From Symsagittifera roscoffensis (taxonomy: Eukaryota > Xenacoelomorpha > Acoela > Convolutidae): a stretch of DNA of 64,000 nucleotides. Shown piece by piece: positions 35,701 to 47,183 of this stretch. Each line of letters begins with the position of its first letter. Position 1 is the stretch's first letter. A program made the position numbers and the translations under genes. The notes below the pieces were generated by a model. The model had not been told where the DNA came from. It made no database searches and was given only the letters and a program-made list of their open reading frames with translations. Location: assembly GCF_963678635.1 (NCBI RefSeq), contig NC_087071.1:9533842-9597841 (forward strand). Reading direction: 5' to 3'.

Positions 35701-38700
35701 GTAGGCAAGTTTAGTCCGTAAGCTTTGTTCATGACAATGAATCACTTGGGATGGGCATCCGTTAATAATATCCGTTTTCTAAATTGCATAGCTTATAAAC
35801 AAGAAAATTGCCTTCAGCCATGTTTTATTTTTCAATTTTCCTTAACATCATTCGGAGGCTTAAATTTTTGAAAACGCCAATAACTACTGGAGAAAGATCA
35901 TGAAATTGATAAATTTTTCAAAAAAAAACTTTTCAAATTAATCATATTTCATGACTCAATAAGAAAATTTGCGGCTTGAAGTCCCTAATTTTACAATTCG
36001 GCTTCAAGTCCCGTCGGCTTGATGTCCGGCACCCCTCTGTGACTAATTCAATTCCTTCATTTTCTCAGAAATAGTTAGTTGACGACAAAAAATAGTTATT
36101 TAACTGAAATTCGGGGCCTGATTATAATCTACATGTGAAACTATGATAATTATAATCTACATTTGAATCTCAAGTCAATCACGTATTTTTGAGCCACTTC
36201 CAATTTTTGATGAAAAAAAAAGATTGCAACAAAACTTTAAAAGATATCGAAAAACGACTGAGGGTGAATAAACTTTGAATCTTTCTTTTAAAAAACACGA
36301 AAAAAACCACATGAACTAAATACTTTGAAAAGAAGTTCGTTCGATATTACATATTGGAATTATATCAATAGTCTTAACTTTAAATATATACAACAACTCC
36401 GATCCGTCAGATAAATTCTATATGAAATAAATACAACTACCCCAATCCAGAAATATGAAAATGCCAAGGGAAACCGATCCATCGTTCTACCAAACCCAAC
36501 TTTTCTAGGGAGCAGAAACGGCAACATAGCAAGTGCAAGTATCAACGTAGCTCTACTGAAGCAATAGAAGCCAGCATATAAACTTGTGCTTAAATCGCTA
36601 AAACGCTTGTCTTAACCTAAATTTAGATAGTGAAGTTAAGATTTAATTAAAGCCTAACGTATGCTTCACTTTTCACCAGTAGCTCGATGCCGCCTTAACA
36701 CAGAAGCACAAGGGAAGCAATAAATGCGCGGATAAATTTAGCAAAAGTAGCTCAAGCTAACGAATTAATTCCAAATTATTGTACGCATAAACATAGCCAA
36801 CGAAAAGCGCCAATGAACGCAAAGACACAAAAAAATACTGACTTGATTTTTGAAAATACTTAAACGTTCGAATATCACAGAAAAAATTAATCGCCTTAGA
36901 TCTCTTTGAATTTCGAGAACAATTTGTGATGGCCACTTTTTTGATAAAAATAATCCTATTTGAGAAAACTGGATCAATATGTAAACTGGATCAATATGTA
37001 AATTGTTGTTCTCAAATACAAGCAAAAACTGCAAAAGGAGGAGGCCAAGTTGAACTTCTCAAATGCAAGCAAAAATTGCAAAAGGAGGAGGTCAAGTTGA
37101 ACTTCTCAAATACAAGCAAAAACTGCAAAAGGAGGAGGCCAAGTTGAACTTCTCAAATACAAGCAAAAACTGCAAAAGGAGGAGGCCAAGTTGAACTTCT
37201 CAAATACAAGCAAAAACTGCAAAAGGAGGAGGCCAAGTTGAACTTCTCAAATACAAGCAAAACTGCAAAAGGAGGAGGCCAAATTGAACGTCTCAGATAC
37301 AAGCAAAAACTGCAGAAGGAGGAGGCCAAGTTGAACTTTTCAAATACAAGAAAAAAATGCAAAAGGAGGAGGCCAAGTTGAACTTCGCAAATACAAGCAA
37401 AACTGCAAAAGGAGGAGGCCAAGTTGAACGTCTCAGATACAAGCAAAAACTGCAGAAGGAGGAGGCCAAGTTGAACTTCTCAAATACAAGAAAAAAATGC
37501 AAAAGGAGGAGGCCAAGTTGAACTTCGCAAATACAAGCAAAAACTGCAAAAGGAGGCTTAAAGTGCAGGAACAAACAAGAAGAAAACGAGCTCAGAGAGA
37601 AATGCCGACTGCGTGATTTGACCGAAAGACCTCCAAACTTTGCATACGTTGTCTTCCCTGCTGGCGCATCAAGTTTTGATTAATTTACGTATGCTCTTTA
37701 AATGTATATCAGGAAGCACTGACTGTGGTTTAATAGAAATATATAGAAATTCAAGTAGAAAAAAATTCAAGTTGGAAAAAAGTGAACTCGTATTATGATA
37801 CAAAAGGTTGCTTGCGTAAAATGCGAGTTGCATTAGAAAAAAATGGGCTTGCATGTCTGTTTCCTTGAAAAATAAACAGGGCTTTAGATGATACCAATTT
37901 GTCAATTCACTGACCTTTCCAAACTTTTCCACAATTTCCTGGAAAGAACTCTGATGCTGGTCAGTGTTTGTTACGTCTAGAGGCAGAACAAGACAGTCGC
38001 TGCACTGGAGCTCTAAACAAAATCGGATAATTTAGCCAAACTGGCAAGAATGAAGTCGATGAATGTATGAATTGACGCAATTTTTTCTGTTCTTAAGTTG
38101 AGCTATCCGTATAATCATATTCGTATTTGAGCATCTCAAAAAACTACCAGGTCCATTCAACAAGCTTCTATTTTTCCCATTGATTTAAAAAGTGCTCATT
38201 TTGTTCTCCTGTGAATTTTGACAAATTTTGCTCTACGAGACCCCAAAGCCAAATCTAGCAACACTATAAAATCGTTGTTTTTAAAGAAATTTCCTATCAA
38301 TAAAATCTTACTATCACCAGCTGGTAAAATCATTAAATCATACAATAAAGAAATAACCCTCTTCTTCTCGTAAAATAAGCCTTTAAAATCGAAAGGGCCG
38401 AGAGGAGAGAAAATGAATCGAAATTTGTGATTACAAAAAGAAGAGCAGAGCCGAGAAAAATATTTTAAGTCGCATTTTACAATCACGTTTCTCACGTTGG
38501 CGTAAAATGGTTTTTTATCGCGAAGAAAGATGTTTCAAAAAACGATGGTTCTTAGTGTATTCTTAAGATTTGACTTTGGGGTCTTGCGGGGCAACAATTT
38601 ACGAGAATTGCAGCTTTCAGTCGCACCAAAAATAAAGGACGAGAAAAACGCCGCATTTAAAATATTTTAATCGAATGTCCCACGTTTCGCCCGGCACATA

Positions 38701-39488
38701 TTTGGCCTCTCTCAAATTTAGTGGCTCATTTCACCTCTCACACATTTCACCCCTAATACTATCACACATTTCGTACGCGCACGTTTCGTCCCCAACTTAT
38801 TACACAGTTGATTAACCGCCGCTTTCTTAATGTACAATTTGAGGGGTGAAATGTGTGTGGGGCGAAATTGGCCAATAATTTCATTTGGGGCGAAATATGC
38901 CAATAGTTTCATTTAGGGCGAAATGTGCCAATAATTTCATTTGGGGCAAAATGTGTGAATACCATTTTAAGCCGTATAAATATTTCTAATTCGTACCTCT
39001 ACACTTCTCGGCCACTTTCTCCAGCTGTTCTTTATTTCTAGAAGACAACACAACAGTGGAGCCACACTTGCTCATCTCGTAGGCCAACTTCTCCCCAATC
39101 CCACCTGACGCTCCAGTGATCCACACCACACAGTTGCGCAGATCACTGCTCTCTGCAAACATACATTTTGGAATAGCTTGGAAAAATTTAGCCTTGGTTT
39201 CTTCAGAAAGGCCAGTAGCGTGCACTAAATTTTTTTTCTAGCGGGGAGAGGGGTGGTTTTTGAAAAAAAAAAACAGGCTGAAATTGAAATTTTTGACCCT
39301 TTTGAAAATTTGGCAACCAGAATTGAGACTTGTGGCTATGCTTTTCTTATCAGTAAAAAAACGTAGCTTAACTGTAAAAACGGAGCAATAGTTTCCTTGC
39401 CTGGTTTGGTGCCGAAAATCTCGAGAAGCTTTGTGGATATGTCGCAGTCTATGAACAAGAGAGTGAGAAAACAGGCGAATAGGAACAT
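29710..39488 (-). CDS. DHRS7: Dehydrogenase/reductase SDR family member 7-like, 9 exons
   Basis: Exons: 39488-39401 (open upstream to an acceptor at 39553/39552), 39152-38997, 38012-37915, 34689-34585, 34193-34106, 33794-33748, 33364-33245, 31525-31362, 29776-29710. They sum to 933 nt, giving 310 aa plus TGA; the vertebrate protein is about 339 aa. SDR enzymes use NAD(P)(H) to oxidise or reduce carbonyl/hydroxyl substrates. DHRS7 is an ER-membrane member. Visible: an N-terminal hydrophobic anchor, the cofactor motif TGASGGIG (residues 42-49), LPLDVT, NNAG (120-123), Ser174, and the catalytic YxxxK as Tyr186-CAA-Lys190. The tail (FERPVSFFIYLAQYMPT, then LEKRFKEYQ) matches the DHRS7 C-terminus rather than soluble SDRs. 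The start is uncertain. The reading frame continues 64 nt upstream of the ATG at 39488-39486 to a good acceptor (TTTCTTTCAG), so either a 5' exon adds residues or translation starts at this first ATG. Intron 1 has a GC donor. All other introns are GT-AG. Confidence 0.9.
30009..30359 (-). mobile_element. hAT-like relic
   Basis: Ends ATAGATCCGCCCCTG at 30359. Shares GAGCGCGCGCC, CACTATAAAGA-type and GAGCTC-type interior segments with the other copies. In DHRS7 intron 8. Confidence 0.65.
30688..31290 (-). repeat. R1 dispersed element, long copy
   Basis: ACAGAGGCGAAGCTTCGCTT start, degenerate tRNA-like segment (about 30800-30870, anticodon loop changed to CAA), about 230 bp of extra sequence (30975-31205), then TTTATTTGCGAGTTAGGTTG and ACGCTCGCAAGTGTAC. 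In DHRS7 intron 8. Confidence 0.6.
32110..32745 (+). repeat. R2 dispersed element
   Basis: GCACAGAAGTGAAGCGGAGC and TTCGCATCACTTGCGA start. ACACATTCAACGGCGTTTAA shared with the 25.6- and 55.7-kb copies. GTCTGATACCCGGTTGC near the 3' end; the terminal hairpin is lost. In DHRS7 intron 7. Confidence 0.6.
35070..35135 (+). repeat. R2 3'-end fragment
   Basis: AAAAAGTATGTTCCGATGTG then AACGCTTGGTAATTGCAAGCG, as in the 14.6-kb copy. In DHRS7 intron 3. Confidence 0.5.
37015..37556 (+). repeat. 47-bp minisatellite, about 11 units
   Basis: Tandem unit containing CTGCAAAAGGAGGAGGCCAA and GTTGAACTTCTCAAATACAA. Successive GTTGAAC motifs are 46-47 bp apart. Unit length is not a multiple of three, so it is not a coding array. 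In DHRS7 intron 3, preceded by a 17-bp duplication (CTGGATCAATATGTAAA) at about 36968. Confidence 0.92.
38690..38956 (+). repeat. Inverted and short tandem repeat cluster (CGAAATGTG words)
   Basis: TTTCACCTCTCACACATTTC near 38730 is inverted at about 38843 (GGGGTGAAATGTGTG). Then about four tandem copies of a unit near 29 bp containing GGGGCGAAATNTGCCAATA up to 38956. Ends 41 nt from the DHRS7 exon 2 donor, in intron 2. Confidence 0.75.
39399..39400 (-). other. DHRS7: GC splice donor, DHRS7 intron 1
   Basis: Exon 1 ends ACCAAACCAG and the intron begins GCAAGG, close to the known GC-donor consensus AG|GCAAGT. Joining to 39152 gives GTKPESSDLRNCVVW, aligning with the GRRPE...VVW region of vertebrate DHRS7. 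No GT donor in phase is nearby. Confidence 0.75.
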
Positions 39489-39552
39489 AGACAGGAGAGG
39501 GGAGCAGAAGAGAAGGAAGAACAGGAGGGGCACACTCGCCACTTGCAGAGTC

Positions 39553-41607
39553 CTGAAAGAAACAATGATGTTGTTGTTGCTATGTTTTTGTTGTTGTTAT
39601 AGTTGCTGTTGTTGTTTTTGTTTCTTGTGGATCTCTTCATACAACGGTGGGTTATGATGTCGTTGTTGCTATTAGCAGGGGATCAATAAGTCCCCCTTCC
39701 TGTGGTGGACCAGACGCGCGACGAAAGTCGCAGAAAATCGCACCGAAACAGCCTCCCGTATTTGAGAGCACAGAAAGCAATGAGAAGACCTTTTAAGAAC
39801 TTTTAATAGAACCGTTAATAGAACTTTAATGGAACTTTTAAGAAACAACTCTCCCAAACCCCATATATAATTTTTCATAAATCGCGCATTACGCTTAAAA
39901 TTATGTGAAAAATTTAGAACAGACCAGTAGTTTTTGAAAACTCAACAATGATAGTTTTGCTCAAAAGTTAAGCAGACGCCTTGCTTATGCCACTGATAAA
40001 GTTAAATAAAATAACCTGTACGAAAGGGTCATTTTGTAGATCCAGCAAAATATCCTAGTCCAGTCCAGATCGATCAGAACATTGAAATTAATCTGAAAGA
40101 GACTCGTAATGAATTTTGTTTCAATGATAAAAACATACTTCAATAGCAGTATGAGTAATCACATGCCATGCAAACGGCTCGGAAGGTTCTGAGCACAATT
40201 ACAATTTTGGAAGCAAAAATCGAAAAAAAAATTAATGAAAATTTTTGGGGAAGATGGATACGTTAAACGTAAAACACTTCTTCACAACTAACTAAATAAA
40301 ATCACGAAAAAATGTCCATGTAAACAAACTGATTAAAATTGTTTTGAACACCAAAAATGAAAAACGCATTTGAACCATTCGCAGTCCATTATCAGGGCTG
40401 TTCCAAGAAAAAGTGAAGACATCGTTTTCTATCAACACTCAAGGCCGCCAAAGTAATTTTTGACAGCGATCATTCTAACAGGAAACCATGGCACCGTCAC
40501 TATACTAGCATAAGCAAAACTCAAGAAATAACGAAAAATGAATCAGCTACGTTTCATCTTTAAAACTACTGTGTTGAAATAACACCAGCCTTATTTTACT
40601 ACACGGAGGGTAAACGGTAGTTTGCACCCAGTGCGATACAAAGCAACTTCTCAAAAACTGAACAACAAAAAACTTATAAGAAAAGCTTATAAAAAGCAGT
40701 TCTCACACTAGCCAACTAAAAGTTGGAAATGAGTAAAGAACGCAAGTACATCGAAAAAAACACTGACTTTGTTGAAAAAAATCTCAATTTTCGGTATTCA
40801 AAGAAAAAATAGATGCCCTTTAAGCTCTTAGATCAATTTATGATTGGCGCTTTTTTGATAACAACTTGAAAAAACTGGATCAATAGGTAAAACTTTTATT
40901 GCGCTGGAAATCTACAAATTAAATTCCACTTTCGAAACAAGAAATTTTTCACGTTTTTTTGCGCTATTTCGACATTCGTATTAGGAGAGTGCTATTTACG
41001 CATTTTTCAGCAGATGAATTTCAGTTGATCTCAAAAAGTGATTTATACCTAAGTGCATTCATAAATGCATTAATATATTTGAATGCACATCTGTATTTAT
41101 TAGAGCATTTTAAGACTTTATCATTGAAAAAAAAAATCACCGAGACCTATATAAGAGTCTTCACTATGTTCATTACTCTTAAGAAGTATTTCAATTCAGG
41201 CCAATTATTCAAGATACAGGCAGTTTGTTAGATTCCTCTGGTAAAACTTGATATCAGACAAACCAATGTTTTGATTCATTTAGAACAGAAACTGCATTCA
41301 TCGCGTTTTTACAAGAAAAAAATCAACTTATTTGAAAAAATTAGCTGAAATTTTCGTCTGCATGGAAAATTTTAATGACTAAACAAGAATTTTCCCAACT
41401 CTAGGCAGTTTCACAACAAATTCGGCAGTTATCTTGGTAAATGAAAGCAATTTTCTCAAAATATTACAAGCATTTGGCCAGCCACAAAACGTCCCCTCGC
41501 ATGACTAAAAGATTAAAATATGAGAGAAAATAAAAATTCCTTCAAAAAAGTGGTCTGAAAATTCTCAAATATACCAAAAAACCATTGCTACACTTGGAAC
41601 AAAATTA
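39553..41607. other. Spacer upstream of DHRS7
   Basis: A (TTG)n/(AAC)n-rich stretch near 39568-39620, the R5 copy (40706-41195), otherwise AT-rich with no gene recognised. A DHRS7 5' exon could lie here but none is evident. Confidence 0.55.
40706..41195 (+). repeat. R5 dispersed repeat
   Basis: AGCCAACTAAAAGTTGGAAA start, CTGGATCAATAGGTAAAAC middle, TATATAAGAGTCTTCACTAT end. Second near-complete copy of the family. Confidence 0.6.
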
Positions 41608-41809
41608 ACTAGAAAGTTCCATACAATTACCATAACAAAGCATTTGAAGATTGACAAAGATATTACTTATGGTGGAATCCCTCATAGGCGAAGGACCGAA
41701 TGGACGAAACCATCAGCCAATCAGATTTCAGTATTCCACAATTTGGAAAAAAAGCGTGAAAATCTCAAAGAAAGTAAACATTTCCAGGTTTACTTATTAC
41801 ATTAATCAC

Positions 41810-42183
41810 CAGCGGATTGGGAAGGAGGCGGACGCCCACCCCACCCTCGGGAACTCGACCCCCTGCTGACTCAAAGTATTATTTTGAAAAGTTCATTTTT
41901 GGTGATGGACCCAAAAATTTTTCTAAATGCCAATTTTGAGGGAAGCGCGCGCCGAAAAAAAGGAATTTTTTGGTCAGAATTTTTCAAAAATTGCTTTGAA
42001 CGCCTTTTGAACAGTTTTTTTTTCAAAATTTTGGCTGCGGCGCAGAAAATTTGGTCAAAATGGGGTCTTTATAATGATTTAAGAGAGCTCAAAAAATCAA
42101 ATTGGTCGACCTAAAAAAATGTCGACAAAATTTTCAACTTTTTGAAAATCCGCCCCCCTTAAGAAAAACCTAGATCTGCCCCT
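41810..42183 (-). mobile_element. hAT-like relic inside tandem unit A
   Basis: Starts CAGCGGATTGGGAAGG, ends CCTAGATCTGCCCCT. The terminal G and any target duplication are not evident. Confidence 0.6.
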
Positions 42184-43143
42184 AATATTAATATTGGCCG
42201 AATATAAAAACGGCAAAACTATGCAAAACTTTCAAATTGTCAGACCGCCCGCAAGTTGGAATAAATTTTATGTTTCGAGGGTTTTGTTATAAAATAAGCA
42301 AAAAACTGCTTCATTTAATTCCTTTTAATTGACTTTCGACTGTTTTGTTTTCGGTACTCCGCCAATTCGGTCCTTTGTCCATGACAATAGCCACCATTAC
42401 TGATATCTAATTAGAATTATGATGCAAGTTTCTAAAAACTACCTCTAAGAACTAAGACGAAAAAAAATATTGAATCCAGCCATTCAGCCGCAAAAAACTG
42501 ACATCTAGATCAAAAAAATTTTTGATGCTTATTGTTCGAGGTCATAAAACCAAATGTATGAAGTTATATTTGGTGCTCAAAATTGAATTTTTTAAATACT
42601 GAAAGACTTATTGGAATAAAACACAGAAGGTACGCGAAAAAACATTCAGACCAAACCCAAACAACCGACAAACAAATCCGATTAGTCAAGAAACATTAGA
42701 AAAAGCATTTGCATGAGAAAAAACAACCATCTTACCTTATCACGACAATTTTCAGTCAACCTGTGACAAATTGCTTAACGGAACACTTGAATTCAAAAAT
42801 CCGGATCAATCCAAACTTGTTTTCATCTGAACATTTGAAAGTAACTTTGAAAACGTGCAATTTTTGCTCTAATTTTAGTTTCTTCCCCAGAAAGCGATAC
42901 TTCTCAGATTAGCTAGCAGAAATTATTTGAAAACCAATGACAAAAAGCGACTGCCAAAAAATAGGATTAAACGAGATAAATATTCACACCAAAAAGAACC
43001 ACTCTTACGAAAACAAAATTTAAAATTTTGGTTTTGTTAAATTGCGAGTGAAGATCAATTTCCGTTCCAAGAATTAGTTTACTAGCGCAGATTAAAAAAA
43101 AAAAGAACGATGCTAAACCAATTTTGGACATCTTTTTGCCATA

Positions 43144-43427
43144 TACTTCATCCCGAAATATACTAAAAACTCTCACCTGCTTTTCTCGCAACGGAGTAGT
43201 TTTCTTTAAAACTTCAACTAATTTGCGACTGAAAAGCTCAAAACTGATCTGATACCATCGATTCCTTGCGAACTTACTTGAGGCATCTGAAGGAGGTGGA
43301 AAATTTGACCGCAATTTCAGCTTATATTATGGAATAGGTGGATGCAACAACAGTTAAAACACAAGTTATCTGACTGTTATCGCCATTATCACTCACCAAT
43401 CATTAATACAAAATCGAAAAGAATGTT
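43144..43427 (-). pseudogene. Exon-like VWA-domain fragment, tandem unit A
   Basis: Two exon-like pieces: 43427-43397 (31 nt, ending before GTGAGT) and 43286-43177 (110 nt, after a CCTCCTTCAG acceptor, followed by GTGAGA). Joined in phase they read NILFDFVLMI then DASSKFARNRWYQISFELFS and a Leu/Lys-rich helix. This resembles beta1, a degenerate MIDAS (D-A-S-S-K) and alpha1 of a von Willebrand factor A domain. Read-through gives VRVFSIFRDEV, like strand beta2. No further exons of such a gene were found, so it may be a gene fragment captured in the repeat unit. Confidence 0.4.
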
Positions 43428-45815
43428 CTAATCTGTTATTAATACAAGTAGTAAAAAATCAAACTATTTTCGAAAAATGGAAACTTTCTTCGTCGAGTAT
43501 TTCAGGAGAGTTATTTTAAACTCATGCTCAAAACATGGGCAACACACAGTAAAAAGTGTTGACGTAACAGGGAAAAAATCAGGGCAAAGAATATGCCACC
43601 TCATAGCTCTTTCAACTTCTAAAATCTTCAACACTTGACACTTTAATACGCTAATTACACAGATACGAAGCGTAACTTGGCTAAAACTTCAATGAAACTA
43701 AAGTATAGCATTACAGCTTATCGACACAAAAGCAAAGATGGACTTCGCATACACAAGCGAAAAAGCGACAAAGAGTAGCTCTTCCAAAATCAAACACTAA
43801 AAAATGAAACAAAACAAAAACTATGAAAAGAAAAACTCGCTACAACTGTAGATATTCCAGAATCTAACCACCAATCTCGAGATTAATAATCATCCGTCCT
43901 AGCTTCTACTCCATGCGCACTTGAAAATTCTCAAACACTATACACCAAAAAACCATATGCAAAAATCAAATGTTATTGCAGCAAATAAAAACCAGACTAG
44001 GGGTCCAAACACAGCTGGAGGTAAATGTTTTATAACTTTAAATGAGCTGACGCTTATAAGTAAATTTCAAAATGCCAAAAAAGTTCTTGGCTGATTATTT
44101 ATCAAATTTACTAAGAAAAAGTTTTTTCGAGGGAGATCAGTAGAATATCCCATTTTGATTATTTCTTAACCTCTAAACTGGCATGGTGGTTTTGGATAAA
44201 TTGAGCGAAGTCCACAAAATGAGACAAAACGTTATTTATTCGATGTTTACCAGATCCATAGCGAATTCCTCGTCAGAATTAGTAGAATCAGTCTTTGCAC
44301 TGGACTCCTAATTCTTGTTCGTTCCATTGAAACCTCAATGGCAAAATTGTCACGATAGTTTTCGAGAAAATCAAAACTATCACTATTACGAAAAACGAAA
44401 TGTTTTAGGTCCAAAAATCATGGCCTCTGTTCGTTTAATTTAACTCCTAATTTGAGATACAACTATTTAATTTCCGAGGTTTCCAAAAAAACGGGCAAAA
44501 AGTGGAATTTGTATAAAAATGGAATTTAATGTGGCCGTTAATTCAAAAATGAATGAAAAGGTCAAATAATGGATGTTTTAATTCCATAGCTGATTGGTAA
44601 ATTCCGTTGATGCAGGGGATATCCCTAAAACTTGTTCTGCAATTGCAACTTCAATCTCAGATTTGGCTCACCATTTCAAAACGAAGACTTTCTAAAACAA
44701 ATAGATTTTATACAGAAAAGTATAAGCCAGCAAATAGAAGAGCAGATTTGGCAGGGTAGTTTCCCACAAAAGTTTTCGAGAAATGGTAAAAATTATAAAA
44801 GGATTCTCTTAAATCAACAAGTTTTCTCCAAATATTACGTGCAAAGCGGCTTATGCAGAACAAAATTCTGCTACCTTTTTTTAATGAACTCTCAATTTGA
44901 AATTTGGCAGAGTACTTCGAAACAATTATCAAAACTCAGTCAATTTATATTTGTATAACTTTATTCTACAAAAATAAGGACCTAGCCACTTTCAAGCGTG
45001 GAGGAGTCCTGACACCAATTTTTCAGATTGAACTCTTGATCTCGGATTTAAAGAGGATAGTTTTCGAGAAAAAGAAAATATTTTCGAAGAAACGATCAAC
45101 AGTTAAAAATTTGGGCATTTTCCAAGGCCATAACTATTTTATACAAAGACAAGGGCATAGCAGTTTATGCATATGGGATTCTGCACACAAGGGAGTAGCC
45201 GTTCTTTTCATCGGTCTTTCAACCAAATTTGTGAAAACAGTGTGCCACCAAAATTAGCACAATATTTGCGACTTAGGTTCGGAATTGAAAAGCGCTTCGT
45301 GTTAAGACACTGCGCTTCATAATTTAAACAGAAATTAGGAACGAAACTAACAAAATTTATAAAAATCATGCTAGAAAACTACATCTGCAAAAGCTTCATA
45401 ACAGTTTGTCTCGATTGATGTTTCAAAAATGTAAGACACAGTCGATAAGCACTAGCAACAGTGTTCAGCAAGTATTCAAAAACAAAAGCATAAAAATTTA
45501 TTTTAGCTGTTTGAACGACCAATATAAAACGACTGGAAAAAACAAAAACAAGGATAGCCGGTTACTGTGCAAGTACCACAGAACACGTAGTCTTAAAAAT
45601 ACACTAGTAAAACTGTACTAGAAAGTTCCATACAATTACCATAACAAAGCATTTCAAGATTAACAAAGATATTACTTATGATGGAATCCCTCATAGGCGA
45701 AGGACTGAATGGCAAAACCATCAGCCATTCAGATTTCAGTATTCCACAATTTGGAAAGAAAGCGTGAAAATCTCAAAGAAAGTAAACATTTCCAGGGACT
45801 TAATACATTAATCAC

Positions 45816-46217
45816 CAGCGGATTGGGAAGGGGGCGGACGCCCACCCCACCCTCAGGAACTCCACCCCCTGCCGACACAAAGGGTCGCCCCTTTGTATGA
45901 TTTGGAAAAATCCATTTTTGGTGATGGACCCAAAAATTTTTCTAAATGCTAATTTTGAGCGGAGCGAGCGCCGAAAAAAAAGAAATTTTTTGGTCGAAAT
46001 TTTTCAAAAATTGCCTTAACACGCCTTTTGACCAGTTTTTTTCAAAATTTTAGCTGCGGCATGAAAATTTGGTCAAAATGGGGTCTTTATAGTGATTTAG
46101 GAGAGCTCAGAAAATCAAATTGGTCGACCTAAAAAAGTGGTCGACCTTAAAAAAGGACGACAAAATTTTCAATTTTTTGAAAATCCGCCCCCTTGAAAAA
46201 AACCTAGATCCGCCCCT
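45816..46217 (-). mobile_element. hAT-like relic inside tandem unit B
   Basis: Orthologous position to the unit A copy. CAGCGGATTGGGAAGGGGGC start and GATCCGCCCCT end. Confidence 0.6.
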
Positions 46218-47183
46218 AATATTAATATTCGCCGAATATAAAAACGGCAGAATTATGCAAAACTTTCAAATTGTCAGACCGCCCGCAAGTTGGAACAAAT
46301 TTTATGTTTCAAGGGTTTTGTTATAAAATAAGCAAAACACTGCTTCATTTATTTCCTCTTGACTGTTTTTGTTTTCGGTACTCCGCCATGAGTCCTTTGT
46401 CCATAGCAAGAGCCACCATTACTTATATCCAATGAGAATTATGCAAGTTTCTAAAAAACTACCTTTAAGAACTAAAACAAAAAAAATCTTGACCCCAGCC
46501 ATTCAGCCGCAAAAAACTGACATCTATTTCAAAATCTTTTTTGTTGCTAATTTTTCGAGGCCAGAAAAACCAAATGTATGAAGTTATATTTAGTGCTCAA
46601 AATTGAATTTTTTAAATACTGAAAGACTTATTGAAATAAAACACAGAAGGTACGCGAACAAATATTCAGACAAAACCCAAACAACCGACAAACAAATCAG
46701 ATTAGTTAAGAAACATTAAAAAATGCATTTGCATGATAAAAAACAACCATCTTGCCTTAGCACGACAATTTTCAGTCAACCTGTGACAAATTGCTTAACG
46801 GAAAACTCTTTAAGTCAAAAACTCTCGAATTCAAAAATCCGGATCAATCCAAACTTGTTTTCATCTGAACATTTGATTTTAACTTTGAAAACGTGCAATT
46901 TTTGCTCTTATTTCAGTTTCTTCCCCAGAAAGCGATACTTCTCAGATTAGCTAGCAGAAATTATTAGAAAACCAATGACAAAAAGCCACTGCCAAAAAAA
47001 AAGATTAAACGAGATAAATATTCAAACCAAAAAGAACCACTCTTACGAAAACAAAATTTAAAATTTTGGTTTTGTTAAATTGCGAGTGAAGATCAATTTC
47101 CGTTCCAAGAATTAGTTTACCAGCGCAGATAAAAATAAAAAGAACGATGCTAAACCAATTTTGGACATCTTTTTGCCATATAC

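Larger units (their letters stand above)
34690..37914 (-). other. DHRS7 intron 3
   Basis: 3.2 kb. R2 3' fragment (35070-35135), R5 fragment (36790-36960) and 47-bp minisatellite (37015-37556). Right after it, plus-strand codons 37561-37683 form a short open frame ending ...RPPNFAYVVFPAGASSFD and a stop. I do not recognise it. Confidence 0.7.
41608..45616 (+). repeat. Tandem unit A of a ~4-kb triplication
   Basis: 4009 bp, starting at ACTAGAAAGTTCCATACAAT. Contents in order: hAT-like relic (41810-42183), VWA-like fragment (minus strand), composite repeat start (about 43728), ~170-bp satellite core (about 44020-45240), and a tail containing TTGCGACTTAGGTT. The left half (41.6-43.0 kb) differs from B and C by many substitutions and small indels. 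The right half (from about 43.9 kb) is almost identical to B. Confidence 0.95.

Noticed and set aside
37015-37556. CRISPR-like regular repeats
   Set aside because: Units are contiguous with no unique spacers and the genome is eukaryotic: a minisatellite.
44632-45621. Repeated open frames of 71-117 codons in units A and B (also 48663-49653)
   Set aside because: They lie in the degenerate satellite core and repeat tail, have no coding signature, and are broken in unit C. Recurrence reflects the DNA duplication.
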